Source of the DNA: an uncultured Pseudomonadota bacterium
GTDB lineage: Bacteria > Pseudomonadota > Gammaproteobacteria > Steroidobacterales > Steroidobacteraceae
Direction of reading: 5' to 3'
Assembly (NCBI GenBank): GCA_903890265.1
Contig: CAITAM010000221.1
Span: 1 to 16,012, forward strand
DNA length: 16,012 nucleotides
Below the pieces are notes generated by a model, which saw only the letters and a program-made list of their open reading frames with translations, did no database searches and was not told where the DNA came from. This document shows, one piece after another, positions 1 to 8,380 of the stretch (positions within the stretch are counted from its first letter, which is position 1; each line of letters starts with the position of its first letter). The position numbers and the translations under genes are program-made.

Positions 1-188
1 AACTGAAGGCCGCGCTCGGCGCGCCGGCCACGGCGCCGGCCAGCACCGTCTACGCGGGCTCGTTCGCGGCCGCGGCCGTGGCGGGCGCGGTCAAGGACGT
101 GCCGATGTATCAGGTTGACGCGATCGTCCGCCGGGCGCCCGCGTTGCAGGCGACGGACCTCGGTCGCGCCGCAATGGCTTCCTACTGA
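1..188 (+). CDS. nuoG: NADH-quinone oxidoreductase subunit G, C-terminal end (partial)
   Basis: Only the last 61 codons are present, reading in frame from base 3 to a TGA at 186-188. NuoG is the large iron-sulfur and molybdopterin-fold subunit of the peripheral arm of complex I, on the cytoplasmic side. The visible tail contains PMYQVDAIVRRAPALQ, which resembles the usual end of proteobacterial NuoG (a Y-x-x-D-A-x-V-R-R pattern followed by a leucine and glutamine). The assignment also rests on position: the stop lies 23 bases before nuoH in an ordered nuo cluster. The catalytic and cluster-binding parts lie outside the window, so nothing can be said about them. Confidence 0.88.
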   Translation, partial: LKAALGAPATAPASTVYAGSFAAAAVAGAVKDVPMYQVDAIVRRAPALQATDLGRAAMASY

Positions 189-211
189 GCGCGTCTGAAG
201 GGTAACGGTAC

Positions 212-1279
212 ATGAACCTCGTCGGTTTCTATGCTTCGCTCGATCCGTGGGTGCAGACGGCGCTCCTGAAGACGCTCGAGATCCTCGGCGTGCTCCTGGT
301 CGTGGTGTTCTCGGTCGCGTTCATGACGCTGGCCGAGCGCAAGGTCATCGGCTGGATCCAGGGTCGCATGGGCCCGAACCGGGTCACGCTGATCGGCATC
401 CCGTTCACCGAGGGCTGGGGCCAGCCGATCGCCGACGTCGTGAAGCTCCTGTTCAAGGAGATCGTGCTGCCGGCGAACGCCGACCGGGTGCTGTTCCTGC
501 TCGCGCCGATGATCGCGCTCGTGCCGGCGTTCGCCACGTGGGCGGTCGTACCGTTTTCGCCGGCCTTCGTGCTCGCCGACATCGACGCGGGTCTGCTCTA
601 CGTCCTCGCCCTGACCTCGCTTGGTGTCTACGGCATCATCCTCGCCGGCTGGGCGACCAACTCGAAGTACGCCCTGCTCGGTGCGCTGCGCTCGGCGGCG
701 CAGATCGTGGCCTACGAGATCGCCATGGGCTTTGCGCTCGTTGGCGTGCTGATGGTCGCGGGCAGCCTCAACCTCTCGGACATCGTCCGCTCGCAGTCGG
801 GCGCGTTTGGCTGGAACGTCATCTGGCTCGCGCCACTCGCGGTCATCTACTTCATCTCGGGGATCGCCGAAACGAACCGGGCGCCGTTCGACGTCGCCGA
901 AGGCGAGTCGGAGATCGTCGCGGGCTTCCACGTCGAGTACTCGGGCGCGACCTTCGCGACCCTCTTCGCGCTGCCCGAATACGCGAACATGATCCTGATC
1001 GCGGTGCTGACCTCGGTCATGTTCTTCGGTGGCTGGCTGTCGCCGTTCGACGGCTACCTGCCCGCCACGTCGTTCCTCGCCCAGCCATCCTTCGTCTGGC
1101 TGCTCGGCAAGATCGTGTTCTTCCTGTTCTGCTTCCTCTGGTTCCGCGCCACCTTCCCGCGCTACCGCTACGACCAGATCATGCGGCTCGGCTGGAAGGT
1201 CTTCATCCCGCTCACGCTGATCTGGATCTTCGTCGAAGGCCTGATGGTCTACTGGCACGTGGGCCCGTGGCGTCACTGA
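212..1279 (+). CDS. nuoH: NADH-quinone oxidoreductase subunit H
   Basis: NuoH (ND1 homologue) is the membrane subunit that joins the peripheral arm to the membrane arm of complex I and forms much of the quinone-binding cavity. The 355-residue protein has about eight hydrophobic segments. It carries the family signatures: AERKVIGWIQGRMGPNRV near residues 43-60, and ETNRAPFDVAEGESEIVAGF near residues 218-237, the charged loop that lines the quinone chamber. The length is slightly above the 325 residues of the E. coli protein. The ATG at 212 follows a GAAGG Shine-Dalgarno-like stretch (197-202) at good spacing and 23 bases after the nuoG stop. It is co-transcribed with nuoG upstream and nuoI downstream. 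Confidence 0.97.
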   Translation: MNLVGFYASLDPWVQTALLKTLEILGVLLVVVFSVAFMTLAERKVIGWIQGRMGPNRVTLIGIPFTEGWGQPIADVVKLLFKEIVLPANADRVLFLLAPMIALVPAFATWAVVPFSPAFVLADIDAGLLYVLALTSLGVYGIILAGWATNSKYALLGALRSAAQIVAYEIAMGFALVGVLMVAGSLNLSDIVRSQSGAFGWNVIWLAPLAVIYFISGIAETNRAPFDVAEGESEIVAGFHVEYSGATFATLFALPEYANMILIAVLTSVMFFGGWLSPFDGYLPATSFLAQPSFVWLLGKIVFFLFCFLWFRATFPRYRYDQIMRLGWKVFIPLTLIWIFVEGLMVYWHVGPWRH

Positions 1280-1299
1280 CACCCAAGGACTCGAACGCG

Positions 1300-1788
1300 A
1301 TGAATGCCGTACGTAATCTGACCAAGACGCTGCTCCTTGGCGAGCTGCTGCAGGGACTTGGGCTCACGTTCAAGTACATGCTGAAGCCGAAGACCACGGT
1401 GCGCTACCCGGAGGAAAAGACGCCGCAGTCCTACCGCTACCGCGGTCTGCATGCGCTGCGTCGCTACCCCAATGGCGAGGAGCGCTGCATCGCCTGCAAG
1501 CTGTGCGAGGCGGTCTGCCCGGCGCTGGCGATCACCATCGAGTCCGACGTGTCGGCCGACGGCACGCGCCGCACGACCCGCTACGACATCGACCTCTTCA
1601 AGTGCATCTACTGCGGCTTCTGCGAGGAGGCCTGCCCGGTGGACGCGATCGTGGAAACGCGCATCCACGAGTACCACATGGAAAATCCCGGCGAGAACAT
1701 CATGACCAAGGACAAGCTCCTGGCGGTCGGTGAGCGCTTCGAGACCATGATTTCCGCCGACAAGGCCGCCGATGCGGCGTACCGGTGA
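1300..1788 (+). CDS. nuoI: NADH-quinone oxidoreductase subunit I (two [4Fe-4S] clusters)
   Basis: NuoI carries the two tetranuclear clusters N6a and N6b, which pass electrons toward the terminal cluster N2 in the peripheral arm. The 162-residue protein has two ferredoxin motifs: CIACKLCEAVCP with Cys63, 66, 69 and 73, and CIYCGFCEEACP with Cys102, 105, 108 and 112. All eight ligands are present. An amphipathic N-terminus (LLLGELLQGLGLTFKYML) probably lies on the membrane arm. The ATG at 1300 was chosen because AAGGA lies at 1285-1289 and it gives the normal family length. A much longer open frame extends upstream through nuoH, but that part is antiparallel-free shadow reading in a third frame with no homology. 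The gap from nuoH is 20 bases. Confidence 0.97.
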   Translation: MNAVRNLTKTLLLGELLQGLGLTFKYMLKPKTTVRYPEEKTPQSYRYRGLHALRRYPNGEERCIACKLCEAVCPALAITIESDVSADGTRRTTRYDIDLFKCIYCGFCEEACPVDAIVETRIHEYHMENPGENIMTKDKLLAVGERFETMISADKAADAAYR

Positions 1789-1802
1789 GCGGCAGCCCCG
1801 CC

Positions 1803-1853
1803 ATGACCCCGGTCACCAACAACATGCGGGGCCGCGGCCCCGGAGTCAGGTAA
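1803..1853 (+). other. Possible 16-codon leader ORF before nuoJ
   Basis: The gap between nuoI and nuoJ, 66 bases, is the longest inside the nuo cluster. It holds an ATG at 1803 followed by 16 codons (MTPVTNNMRGRGPGVR) and a TAA at 1851-1853, one base before the GTG of nuoJ at 1855. A ribosome ending here could restart on nuoJ. No clear Shine-Dalgarno sequence precedes the ATG, so this may be chance. I see the frame directly; the coupling role is inference. Confidence 0.25.
1827..1842. repeat. Perfect 16-bp palindrome upstream of nuoJ
   Basis: The sequence CGGGGCCGCGGCCCCG is its own reverse complement and can fold into a 6-bp all-GC stem with a CGCG loop. It ends 12 bases before the GTG start of nuoJ, inside the small leader frame. 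A stem this stable next to a weak GTG start could lower or couple nuoJ translation, or mark an mRNA processing point. There is no T-run, so a terminator role is unlikely. Confidence 0.5.
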
Positions 1854-1854
1854 C

Positions 1855-2457
1855 GTGCTGATCAACATACTCTTCTACCTGTTCTCGGCGACGCTGATCA
1901 CGGCCTCGCTCGGGGTCGTGCTCGCCCGGAACTCCGTGCACTCGGCCATGTTCCTGGTTCTCGCCTTCTTCACGAGCTCAGGCCTCTGGCTGCTGCTCGG
2001 CGCCGAGTTCCTCGCGATCGTGCTGGTGCTCGTCTACGTCGGTGCGGTGATGGTGCTGTTCCTTTTCGTGGTCATGATGCTCGATGTCAACGTCGCGCAG
2101 ATGCGCGAGGGGTTCACCCGCTACGCGCCGCTCGGCGCCCTGATCGCGCTTATCGTCATCGCCGAGATCTGCTACGTGGTCTGGCACCCGTCGCTCAAGC
2201 TCGACATGCTGGGACTCACCTCGGACGTGGCGGCCTCTGCGTCGAACACGCGCAGCCTCGGCCTCGTGCTCTACACGAAGTACGCCTACCCGTTCCAGCT
2301 CGCCGCCGTGCTGCTGCTGCTCGCGATCGTGGCGGCGATCACGCTGACGATGCGCCAGCGTCCCAACCTGAAGAAACAGGACATTTCCGCCCAGGTGGCG
2401 GTACGCAAGGGCGACCGCCTGCGCGTCGTCCAGGTGGCCTCGGAGAAGCGCCCATGA
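1855..2457 (+). CDS. nuoJ: NADH-quinone oxidoreductase subunit J
   Basis: NuoJ (ND6 homologue) is a membrane-arm subunit of complex I with five transmembrane helices, between NuoH and the antiporter-like subunits. Its third helix takes part in coupling quinone chemistry to proton movement. The 200-residue protein shows the family pattern RNSVHSAMFLVLAFFTSSG in the second helix and VYVGAVMVLFLFVVMMLDVN in the third, then a charged C-terminal tail of about 35 residues, as in many proteobacterial NuoJ. The start is GTG at 1855, with only a weak AGTCAGG (1844-1850) upstream. No ATG in this frame lies nearer. The stop overlaps the nuoK start (ATGA at 2454-2457), a sign of translational coupling. 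Confidence 0.96.
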   Translation: MLINILFYLFSATLITASLGVVLARNSVHSAMFLVLAFFTSSGLWLLLGAEFLAIVLVLVYVGAVMVLFLFVVMMLDVNVAQMREGFTRYAPLGALIALIVIAEICYVVWHPSLKLDMLGLTSDVAASASNTRSLGLVLYTKYAYPFQLAAVLLLLAIVAAITLTMRQRPNLKKQDISAQVAVRKGDRLRVVQVASEKRP

Positions 2458-2759
2458 TCGGACTGCCGCATTACCTGACGCTGGCCGGGATCGTGTTCAG
2501 CATCGCGGTTGCCGGGATCTTCCTGAACCGCAAGAACGTCATCGTCCTGCTGATGTGCATCGAGCTCATGCTGCTTGCCGTCAACTTCAATTTCGTCGCG
2601 TTCTCGCACTTCCTCGGGGATCTCTCCGGGCAGGTGTTCGTGTTCTTCATCCTGACCGTCGCCGCCGCCGAGGCCGCTATTGGTCTTGCCATTCTGGTGG
2701 TCCTGTTCCGCGAGCGTCGCAGTATCGACGTCGAGGAACTCGACACGATGCGGGGTTGA
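2454..2759 (+). CDS. nuoK: NADH-quinone oxidoreductase subunit K
   Basis: NuoK (ND4L homologue) is a small three-helix membrane subunit of complex I in the central proton pathway. The 101-residue protein has the normal length. Both membrane glutamates essential in the E. coli protein (Glu36 and Glu72 there) appear here as Glu37 in CIELMLLAVN and Glu73 in AAAEAAIGLAI. The start ATG overlaps the last four bases of nuoJ, and the stop is 7 bases before nuoL. There is nothing unusual in sequence or length. Confidence 0.97.
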   Translation: MIGLPHYLTLAGIVFSIAVAGIFLNRKNVIVLLMCIELMLLAVNFNFVAFSHFLGDLSGQVFVFFILTVAAAEAAIGLAILVVLFRERRSIDVEELDTMRG

Positions 2760-2766
2760 GCCGACC

Positions 2767-4734
2767 ATGCAAAATCTTCTGCTGCTGATCGTTCTGGCGC
2801 CGCTCGCGGCGGCGGCGCTGGCCGGGTTGTTCGGCCGGCTCATCGGTCGCGCCGGCGCGCACACGGTCACCATCCTCGGGGTGGCCGTCGCCTTCGCGGG
2901 CTCGGCCACCGTGCTCTACCGCATGCTCTACGAGGGCGCGCCGGCATTCAACGAGGTCATCTACACGTGGCTCGTGAGCGACGGCATCCGCTTCGAGGTC
3001 GGCTTCCTCGTCGACCACCTGACGGCACTCATGATGGTGGTCGTGACCTTCGTGTCGCTGATGGTGCACGTCTACACGATCGGCTACATGCACGACGATG
3101 ACGGCTACCAGCGCTTCTTCAGCTACATCTCGCTGTTTACCTTCGCGATGCTGATGCTCGTCATGAGCAACAACTTCCTGCAGCTCTTCTTCGGCTGGGA
3201 AGCGGTGGGTCTCGTTTCCTACCTCCTGATCGGCTTCTGGTACACGCGCCCGACGGCCATTTTCGCCAACATGAAGGCCTTCCTCGTCAACCGCGTCGGA
3301 GATTTCGGCTTCGTGCTCGGCATCGCCGCGATCGTCTACTACACGGGCTCGCTGCGCTACGCCGACGCCTTCGCGGCGGCACCAGAGATCGCGGCGCAGG
3401 GCTTCATTCCCTGGGCCGGGGCGAGCTGGAATGCGATGACGGTGGTCTGCATCCTGCTGTTCATCGGCGCCATGGGCAAGTCCGCCCAGGTGCCGCTGCA
3501 CGTCTGGCTGCCGGATTCCATGGAAGGCCCGACGCCGATCTCGGCGCTGATCCACGCGGCTACCATGGTCACGGCGGGCATCTTCATGGTGGCGCGCATG
3601 TCGCCGCTCTTCGAGCTGTCGCCGACCGCGCGCTCCTTCGTGCTCGTGATCGGCGCGACCACGGCGCTCTTCATGGGCTTCCTCGGCATCATCCAGAACG
3701 ACATCAAGCGGGTGGTCGCCTACTCGACGCTGTCCCAGCTCGGCTACATGACGGTGGCGCTCGGCGTCTCGGCCTACAGTGTCGCGATCTTCCACCTCAT
3801 GACGCACGCCTTCTTCAAGGCGCTGCTGTTCCTCGCCGCGGGCTCGGTGATCATCGGCATGCACCACGAGCAGGACATGCGCAAGATGGGCGGGTTGCGC
3901 CGCTACATGCCGATCACCTACTGGACGTCGCTGATCGGCTCGCTGGCGCTGATCGGCTTCCCGGGCTTTGCGGGCTTCTATTCCAAGGACTCGATCATCG
4001 AGGCCGTGCACGCCGCGCTTGAGGGCGGCAAGGTCAGTGGCGCCGGCTACGCCTACGTTTGCGTCGTGGTCGGCGTGTTCGTGACGGCTTTCTACAGCTT
4101 CCGCATGATCTTCATGACCTTCCACGGCGAAGAGCGCATGGATCACCACACGAAGGAGCACCTGCACGAGAGTCCGTGGGTCGTGACGGTCCCGCTCGTG
4201 CTGCTCGCGATCCCGTCGGTGGTCATCGGCGGCTGGACGATGGGGCCGGTGCTGTTCGGCGGCTACTTCGGCGAGGCGATCCGCGTGCTGCCGGCCAATG
4301 ACGTCGTGGCGAAGCTCGGCGAGGAGTGGCACGGGCCGCTCGCCTTCATCGTCGAGGGCTTCACGTCGCCGACCCTCTACATCGCGCTCGCGGGCGTCGC
4401 GACTGCGTGGTACCTGTACCTCAAGGCGCCGGCGCTGCCGGCCCGGATCCGGGCCGGTGCCGAGCCGATCTACCGCCTGCTCGAGAACAAGTACTACTTC
4501 GACTGGTTCAACGAGAACGTGCTGGCGGCCGGCAGCCGCTGGTTCGGTAACCGGTTCTGGACGATCGGCGACCAGTTCGTCATTGACGGCGCGCTCGTGA
4601 ACGGCTCGGCACGCACAGTCGGGTTGCTCGGCGCGCTGGTGCGCCACCTGCAGTCCGGCCTCCTGTACCACTACGCGTTCGCGATGATCATCGGCCTGTC
4701 GGCGCTCCTGGCCTACATTCTCTACAGGGCGTGA
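2767..4734 (+). CDS. nuoL: NADH-quinone oxidoreductase subunit L
   Basis: NuoL (ND5 homologue) is the most distal antiporter-like, proton-pumping subunit of complex I and carries the long lateral helix that lies along NuoM and NuoN. The 655-residue protein has the conserved proton-channel residues: Glu145 in GWEAVGLVSYLLIGFW, Lys238 in MGKSAQVPLHVWLPDSMEGP, and the DIKRVVAYSTLSQLGYM loop. After about residue 500 comes the amphipathic lateral-helix region, and the protein ends with a last transmembrane helix near YAFAMIIGLSALLAYILY. The ATG at 2767 lies 7 bases after the nuoK stop and gives MQNLLLLIVLAPLAAA, the expected first helix. A longer in-frame start at 2680 would run into nuoK and is rejected. 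Confidence 0.97.
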   Translation: MQNLLLLIVLAPLAAAALAGLFGRLIGRAGAHTVTILGVAVAFAGSATVLYRMLYEGAPAFNEVIYTWLVSDGIRFEVGFLVDHLTALMMVVVTFVSLMVHVYTIGYMHDDDGYQRFFSYISLFTFAMLMLVMSNNFLQLFFGWEAVGLVSYLLIGFWYTRPTAIFANMKAFLVNRVGDFGFVLGIAAIVYYTGSLRYADAFAAAPEIAAQGFIPWAGASWNAMTVVCILLFIGAMGKSAQVPLHVWLPDSMEGPTPISALIHAATMVTAGIFMVARMSPLFELSPTARSFVLVIGATTALFMGFLGIIQNDIKRVVAYSTLSQLGYMTVALGVSAYSVAIFHLMTHAFFKALLFLAAGSVIIGMHHEQDMRKMGGLRRYMPITYWTSLIGSLALIGFPGFAGFYSKDSIIEAVHAALEGGKVSGAGYAYVCVVVGVFVTAFYSFRMIFMTFHGEERMDHHTKEHLHESPWVVTVPLVLLAIPSVVIGGWTMGPVLFGGYFGEAIRVLPANDVVAKLGEEWHGPLAFIVEGFTSPTLYIALAGVATAWYLYLKAPALPARIRAGAEPIYRLLENKYYFDWFNENVLAAGSRWFGNRFWTIGDQFVIDGALVNGSARTVGLLGALVRHLQSGLLYHYAFAMIIGLSALLAYILYRA

Positions 4735-4765
4735 GCGCACGACCTGCGCCTAGGATTCAACGACC

Positions 4766-6277
4766 ATGCTTCAATCCCACCTGCTGAGCGTACTCGTCTG
4801 GCTGCCGATCGTTGGTGGCATCCTCGTGATGCTGACCGGCGATTCCCAGCCGGCGATGGCACGCTGGCTGTCGCTTGCGCTCGCGCTTCTGGCCTTTGCC
4901 GTGTCGCTGCCGCTCTGGGGCGGTTTCGACCAGGGCACGGCGGCGTTCCAGTTCGTGGAGCGCGCGGCCTGGATCCCGAGCCTGCATTCGGATTACTACC
5001 TCGGCGTTGACGGCATCTCGATGCCGCTGATCGTCCTCACGACGTTCACCACGGTGCTCGTCGTGATCGCGGGCTGGGGTTCGGTCGAGAAGCGCGTCAG
5101 CCAGTATTTCGCCGCCTTCCTGATGCTGGAGGGCGTCATGATCGGCGTCTTCGCGGCGCTGGACGGCCTGCTGTACTACGCCTTCTGGGAGGCGATGCTG
5201 ATCCCGATGTTCATCATCATCGGCGTCTGGGGCGGCAAGCGCCGCGTTTATGCCACGATGAAGTTCTTCCTCTACACCTTCTTCGGCTCGATCTTCATGC
5301 TGGTCGCGCTGATCTACCTCTACCTCAAGGCCGGCACCTACGATCTGGGCGCCTTCTATGCCCAGCGGCTGACCTTCAACGAGCAGGTGCTGATCTTCCT
5401 CGCGTTCTTCGCGGCCTTCGCCGTCAAGGTGCCGATGTTCCCGGTCCACACCTGGCTGCCGGACGCGCACGTCGAGGCACCGACCGGCGGCTCGGTGATC
5501 CTGGCCGCGATCATGCTGAAGATGGGCGGCTACGGCTTCCTGCGCTTCAGCCTGCCGATTGCGCCGGACGCCTCGCACTATCTCGCGTGGACGATGATCG
5601 CGCTCTCGCTCGTTGCCGTGATCTACATCGGCCTGGTCGCGCTCGTGCAGTCGGACATGAAAAAACTCATCGCCTATTCCTCGATCGCGCACATGGGCTT
5701 CGTGACGCTGGGCTCGTTCATCGCCTGGGACATCCTGGCGCGTACCGGCACGCTGCACGGTGTCACGCTCGGGCTGTCCGGCGCCATGGTGCAGATGATC
5801 TCGCACGGCCTCATCTCGGGTGCGCTGTTCCTCTGCGTCGGCGTGCTCTACGACCGGATGCACACCCGGGATATCGCCGCCTACGGCGGCGTCGTCAACA
5901 CCATGCCGGTGTTCGGTGCGTTCATGGTGCTCTTTGCGATGGCAAATGCCGGCCTGCCGGCCACCTCGGGCTTCGTCGGCGAGTTCATGATCATCATCGC
6001 GAGCTTCCACGCCAACCCCTGGTACGCGCTGCTCGCTGCCGTGACGATGATCACGGGTGCCGCGTACACCCTGTGGCTCGTCAAGCGCGTCGTGTTCGGC
6101 GCCGTGGCCAACGACGAGGTCGCCAAGCTCACCGACGTCAACCCGAGGGAATTCCTCGTGCTTGGCATCCTGGCCGTGGCGGTGATCGCCGTCGGCGTCT
6201 ACCCGCGACCACTGACCGATGTGATGGAGCCGACCCTGCAGCATCTGGCGGAGCTTCTCTCCGCGAGCAAGCTGTAA
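4766..6277 (+). CDS. nuoM: NADH-quinone oxidoreductase subunit M
   Basis: NuoM (ND4 homologue) is the middle antiporter-like subunit of the complex I membrane arm. The 503-residue protein has about 14 helices. Key residues are visible: Glu142 in FWEAMLIPMFIIIGVWGG and Lys221 in FAVKVPMFPVHTWLPDAHVE, the discontinuous-helix region of this family. The QSDMKKLIAYSSIAHMGFV segment follows. The ATG at 4766 has a weak TAGGAT upstream (4751-4756) and lies 31 bases after the nuoL stop. The length matches the E. coli protein (509). It belongs to the same operon as its neighbours. Confidence 0.97.
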   Translation: MLQSHLLSVLVWLPIVGGILVMLTGDSQPAMARWLSLALALLAFAVSLPLWGGFDQGTAAFQFVERAAWIPSLHSDYYLGVDGISMPLIVLTTFTTVLVVIAGWGSVEKRVSQYFAAFLMLEGVMIGVFAALDGLLYYAFWEAMLIPMFIIIGVWGGKRRVYATMKFFLYTFFGSIFMLVALIYLYLKAGTYDLGAFYAQRLTFNEQVLIFLAFFAAFAVKVPMFPVHTWLPDAHVEAPTGGSVILAAIMLKMGGYGFLRFSLPIAPDASHYLAWTMIALSLVAVIYIGLVALVQSDMKKLIAYSSIAHMGFVTLGSFIAWDILARTGTLHGVTLGLSGAMVQMISHGLISGALFLCVGVLYDRMHTRDIAAYGGVVNTMPVFGAFMVLFAMANAGLPATSGFVGEFMIIIASFHANPWYALLAAVTMITGAAYTLWLVKRVVFGAVANDEVAKLTDVNPREFLVLGILAVAVIAVGVYPRPLTDVMEPTLQHLAELLSASKL

Positions 6278-6295
6278 GCGGCGGGGGAGTCCAGT

Positions 6296-7741
6296 ATGAG
6301 TTCCATGTCCCTGGCCGGTATCGCGATCGCGATGCCCGAGATCTACCTCCTCGGCGCCATCTCGCTGCTGCTCCTGGTCGACCTCTTCCTGCCCGAGCGG
6401 CTGCGGCAGGTCACCTACATCGGCGCGCTCGGCACCCTCGTGCTCACCGCCTACGTGGTCGCACTCTCGGCGGGCAGCTTCGGCGGGCGGGAGTACGGTC
6501 TTTCCGGGATGTACGTCCGTGACGACCTCGCGCGGCTCCTGAAGCTCGTCACCTGCGCGACGGTCGCTGCGACCTTCCTCTACGGGCGCGACTACCTCAT
6601 CGCGCGCGGCCTCTTCAAGGGCGAGTTCTTCGTGATCTCGCTCCTCGCGGTGCTCGGCATCTTCGTCATGGCGAGTGCGGGTAGCCTGCTCACGATGTAC
6701 CTCGGGATCGAGATCCTGGCGCTGTCCCAGTACACGCTGGTGGCGTTCGATCGCGAGTCGCCGGTCGCGGCGGAGTCGGCCATGAAGTACTTCGTGCTGG
6801 GCGCGATCGCCTCCGGCATGATCCTGTACGGCATTTCGATCATCTACGGCGTCACCGGCACGTTCTCGCTCGGTGAACTGTCGGTCGGCGTGACCGCCGA
6901 CCTCGTGCACAACGTGGGGCTGCTGTTCGGCGTCGCGTTCCTGCTGGCCGGCATTGCGTTCAAGTTCGGGGCCGTGCCGTTCCACATGTGGGTGCCGGAC
7001 GTCTACCACGGCGCGCCGACCGCGGTGACGCTCTTCCTCGGTGCCGCGCCGAAGCTTGCGTACTTTGCGCTCATCTTCCGCGTCCTGGCGCAGGGGCTTG
7101 GCGGCATGAGCGGCGCGTGGGACGGCATGGTCACGGTGCTGGCGCTGCTCTCGATCGGGCTCGGCAGCCTGGTCGGTCTGTCGCAGACGAATATCAAGCG
7201 GCTACTGGCCTATTCAACCATCGCCAACGTCGGCTTCGTGCTGCTCGGGATCGGCGCCGGTACGCCGGACGGTTACCGCGCCGCGCTCTTCTACACGATC
7301 ACCTACGTGCTGATGGCGCTCGGGTCGTTCGCCACCATCATCCTGCTGTCGCGCAAGGGCTTCGAGAGCGACCGGATCGATGACTTCAAGGGTCTTGCGC
7401 GCTCGAGTCCGTGGTTTGCCTGGATGATGCTGTTCCTCATGATGAGCACGGCCGGCATCCCGCCCTTCGTCGGCTTCTTCTCGAAGCTCTACGTGCTGCA
7501 GGCGGTCGTCGGCGCGGGGCACCCCTGGGTCGCCGGCATTGCCCTCGTGTTCTCGGTGATCGCGGCGTTCTACTACCTCAAGATCGTCAAGGTCATGTTC
7601 TTCGACGAGCCGGAGACCGATGCCGTGGTCTCGGGCGGTCCCGCGCTGCGCTTCCTGCTGAGCCTCAATGCGCTCGCGACCCTCGCGCTCGGATTTACCA
7701 GCACGGCGCTGCTCGCGGCGATTGCCCACACGATCCGCTGA
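6296..7741 (+). CDS. nuoN: NADH-quinone oxidoreductase subunit N
   Basis: NuoN (ND2 homologue) is the third antiporter-like pump subunit, nearest the quinone site. The 481-residue protein shows Glu139 in GIEILALSQYTLVAFDR, Lys223 in FKFGAVPFHMWVPDVYHGAP, and QTNIKRLLAYSTIANVGFVL. The ATG at 6296 is preceded by a strong GGGGGAG at 6283-6289; a second ATG at 6305 is possible but has worse spacing. The gene is the last complex I subunit of the cluster. Its 3' end overlaps the probable start of the next gene, a lipoprotein, so that gene may be translated from the same mRNA. Confidence 0.97.
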   Translation: MSSMSLAGIAIAMPEIYLLGAISLLLLVDLFLPERLRQVTYIGALGTLVLTAYVVALSAGSFGGREYGLSGMYVRDDLARLLKLVTCATVAATFLYGRDYLIARGLFKGEFFVISLLAVLGIFVMASAGSLLTMYLGIEILALSQYTLVAFDRESPVAAESAMKYFVLGAIASGMILYGISIIYGVTGTFSLGELSVGVTADLVHNVGLLFGVAFLLAGIAFKFGAVPFHMWVPDVYHGAPTAVTLFLGAAPKLAYFALIFRVLAQGLGGMSGAWDGMVTVLALLSIGLGSLVGLSQTNIKRLLAYSTIANVGFVLLGIGAGTPDGYRAALFYTITYVLMALGSFATIILLSRKGFESDRIDDFKGLARSSPWFAWMMLFLMMSTAGIPPFVGFFSKLYVLQAVVGAGHPWVAGIALVFSVIAAFYYLKIVKVMFFDEPETDAVVSGGPALRFLLSLNALATLALGFTSTALLAAIAHTIR

Positions 7742-8375
7742 GGCGTCCCGGCCGGCGCGGACGCTGATCGGCGTCGCGCTCGGTGGCCTGCTGCTCGTGG
7801 CCTGCGCGCACAGCCCCGTCCGGGACCCGGCGGCCCCGTCGGGCGGCCGGCTTACCATCGGGCAACGGCCGGCCGAGCCGACGGCGCCGTCAGCGTCGTC
7901 GGTGCAGCCGAACGCCGAACTCCCGCCGCGTGCGGTTCCGTCCGTTGATGACACCGGGACGTCGTCCGAGGCGCCTCGGCCCGCGGAACGGTCGGTGGAC
8001 GGTCCGGTGGACGATATCGAGCGGGGCCGGGCGTCCTGGTACGGCAAGCGCTTTGCGGGCCACCGCACCGCGTGCGGCGCGCGCTTTGATCCGACGAAGC
8101 TGACGATCGCGCACCCGACGCTGCCCTGCGGCACAAGGGTGCGCATCACCAATCCCGCCAACGGCCGCAGCGTCGAGGCCACGGTGCTCGATCGCGGACC
8201 GTTCACGGGCGGGCGGATTGCGGACCTGTCGCGCGCCGCCGCCCGGGCGCTCGGCATGGGCGGGCGGGGGACGATGGTGATCGAGCTTGAGGTGCTGGAG
8301 ATCCAGTCTGCGGCGGCCTCGGCGCCGGACGCGGAGCCGGCGGGCGACGGGGCGCGGCAGGCCGCGCCCCGCTGA
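7722..8375 (+). CDS. RlpA-like septal ring/DPBB-domain lipoprotein
   Basis: This is a probable outer-membrane lipoprotein with a double-psi beta-barrel domain of the RlpA family; some members are lytic transglycosylases that cut denuded peptidoglycan at the septum. With a TTG start at 7722 the product has 217 residues. A basic n-region and hydrophobic stretch end in the lipobox LVAC, with Cys28 as lipid anchor. A Pro/Ala/Ser-rich linker runs to about residue 95, and the barrel covers about 100-200. It holds ASWYG (104-108), TACGARFD (116-123), AHPTLPCGT (130-138), VLDRGPF (155-161) and ADLSRAAARALG. The residue that is Glu in the catalytic members is Ala120 here, while the His (131) and Asp (157) are kept. 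The alternative ATG at 7668 would overlap nuoN by 74 bases and give an overlong n-region, so TTG is preferred. There is no C-terminal SPOR domain. Confidence 0.85.
   Translation: MPTRSAEASRPARTLIGVALGGLLLVACAHSPVRDPAAPSGGRLTIGQRPAEPTAPSASSVQPNAELPPRAVPSVDDTGTSSEAPRPAERSVDGPVDDIERGRASWYGKRFAGHRTACGARFDPTKLTIAHPTLPCGTRVRITNPANGRSVEATVLDRGPFTGGRIADLSRAAARALGMGGRGTMVIELEVLEIQSAAASAPDAEPAGDGARQAAPR
8349..8370. terminator. Strong GC hairpin between convergent genes
   Basis: A perfect 10-bp inverted repeat, GGGGCGCGGC / GCCGCGCCCC separated by AG, lies in the last codons of the RlpA-like gene, 3 bases before its stop codon. The next gene is convergent and ends at 8381. The hairpin is well placed to end the nuo transcript on one strand and the small gene on the other. 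No T-run follows on the + strand, so Rho-independent termination is not certain. Confidence 0.5.
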
Positions 8376-8380
8376 CCGGT

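Noticed and set aside
2677..4740. Very long - strand open frame (687 codons) opposite nuoL
   Set aside because: It is rich in Arg, Asp and His, has no domain pattern, and lies antisense to a clear NuoL with intact key residues. GC-rich third positions create such shadows.
4757..7009. 750-codon - strand open frame opposite nuoM and nuoN
   Set aside because: Same reason: low-complexity composition and antisense to two well-conserved complex I genes.
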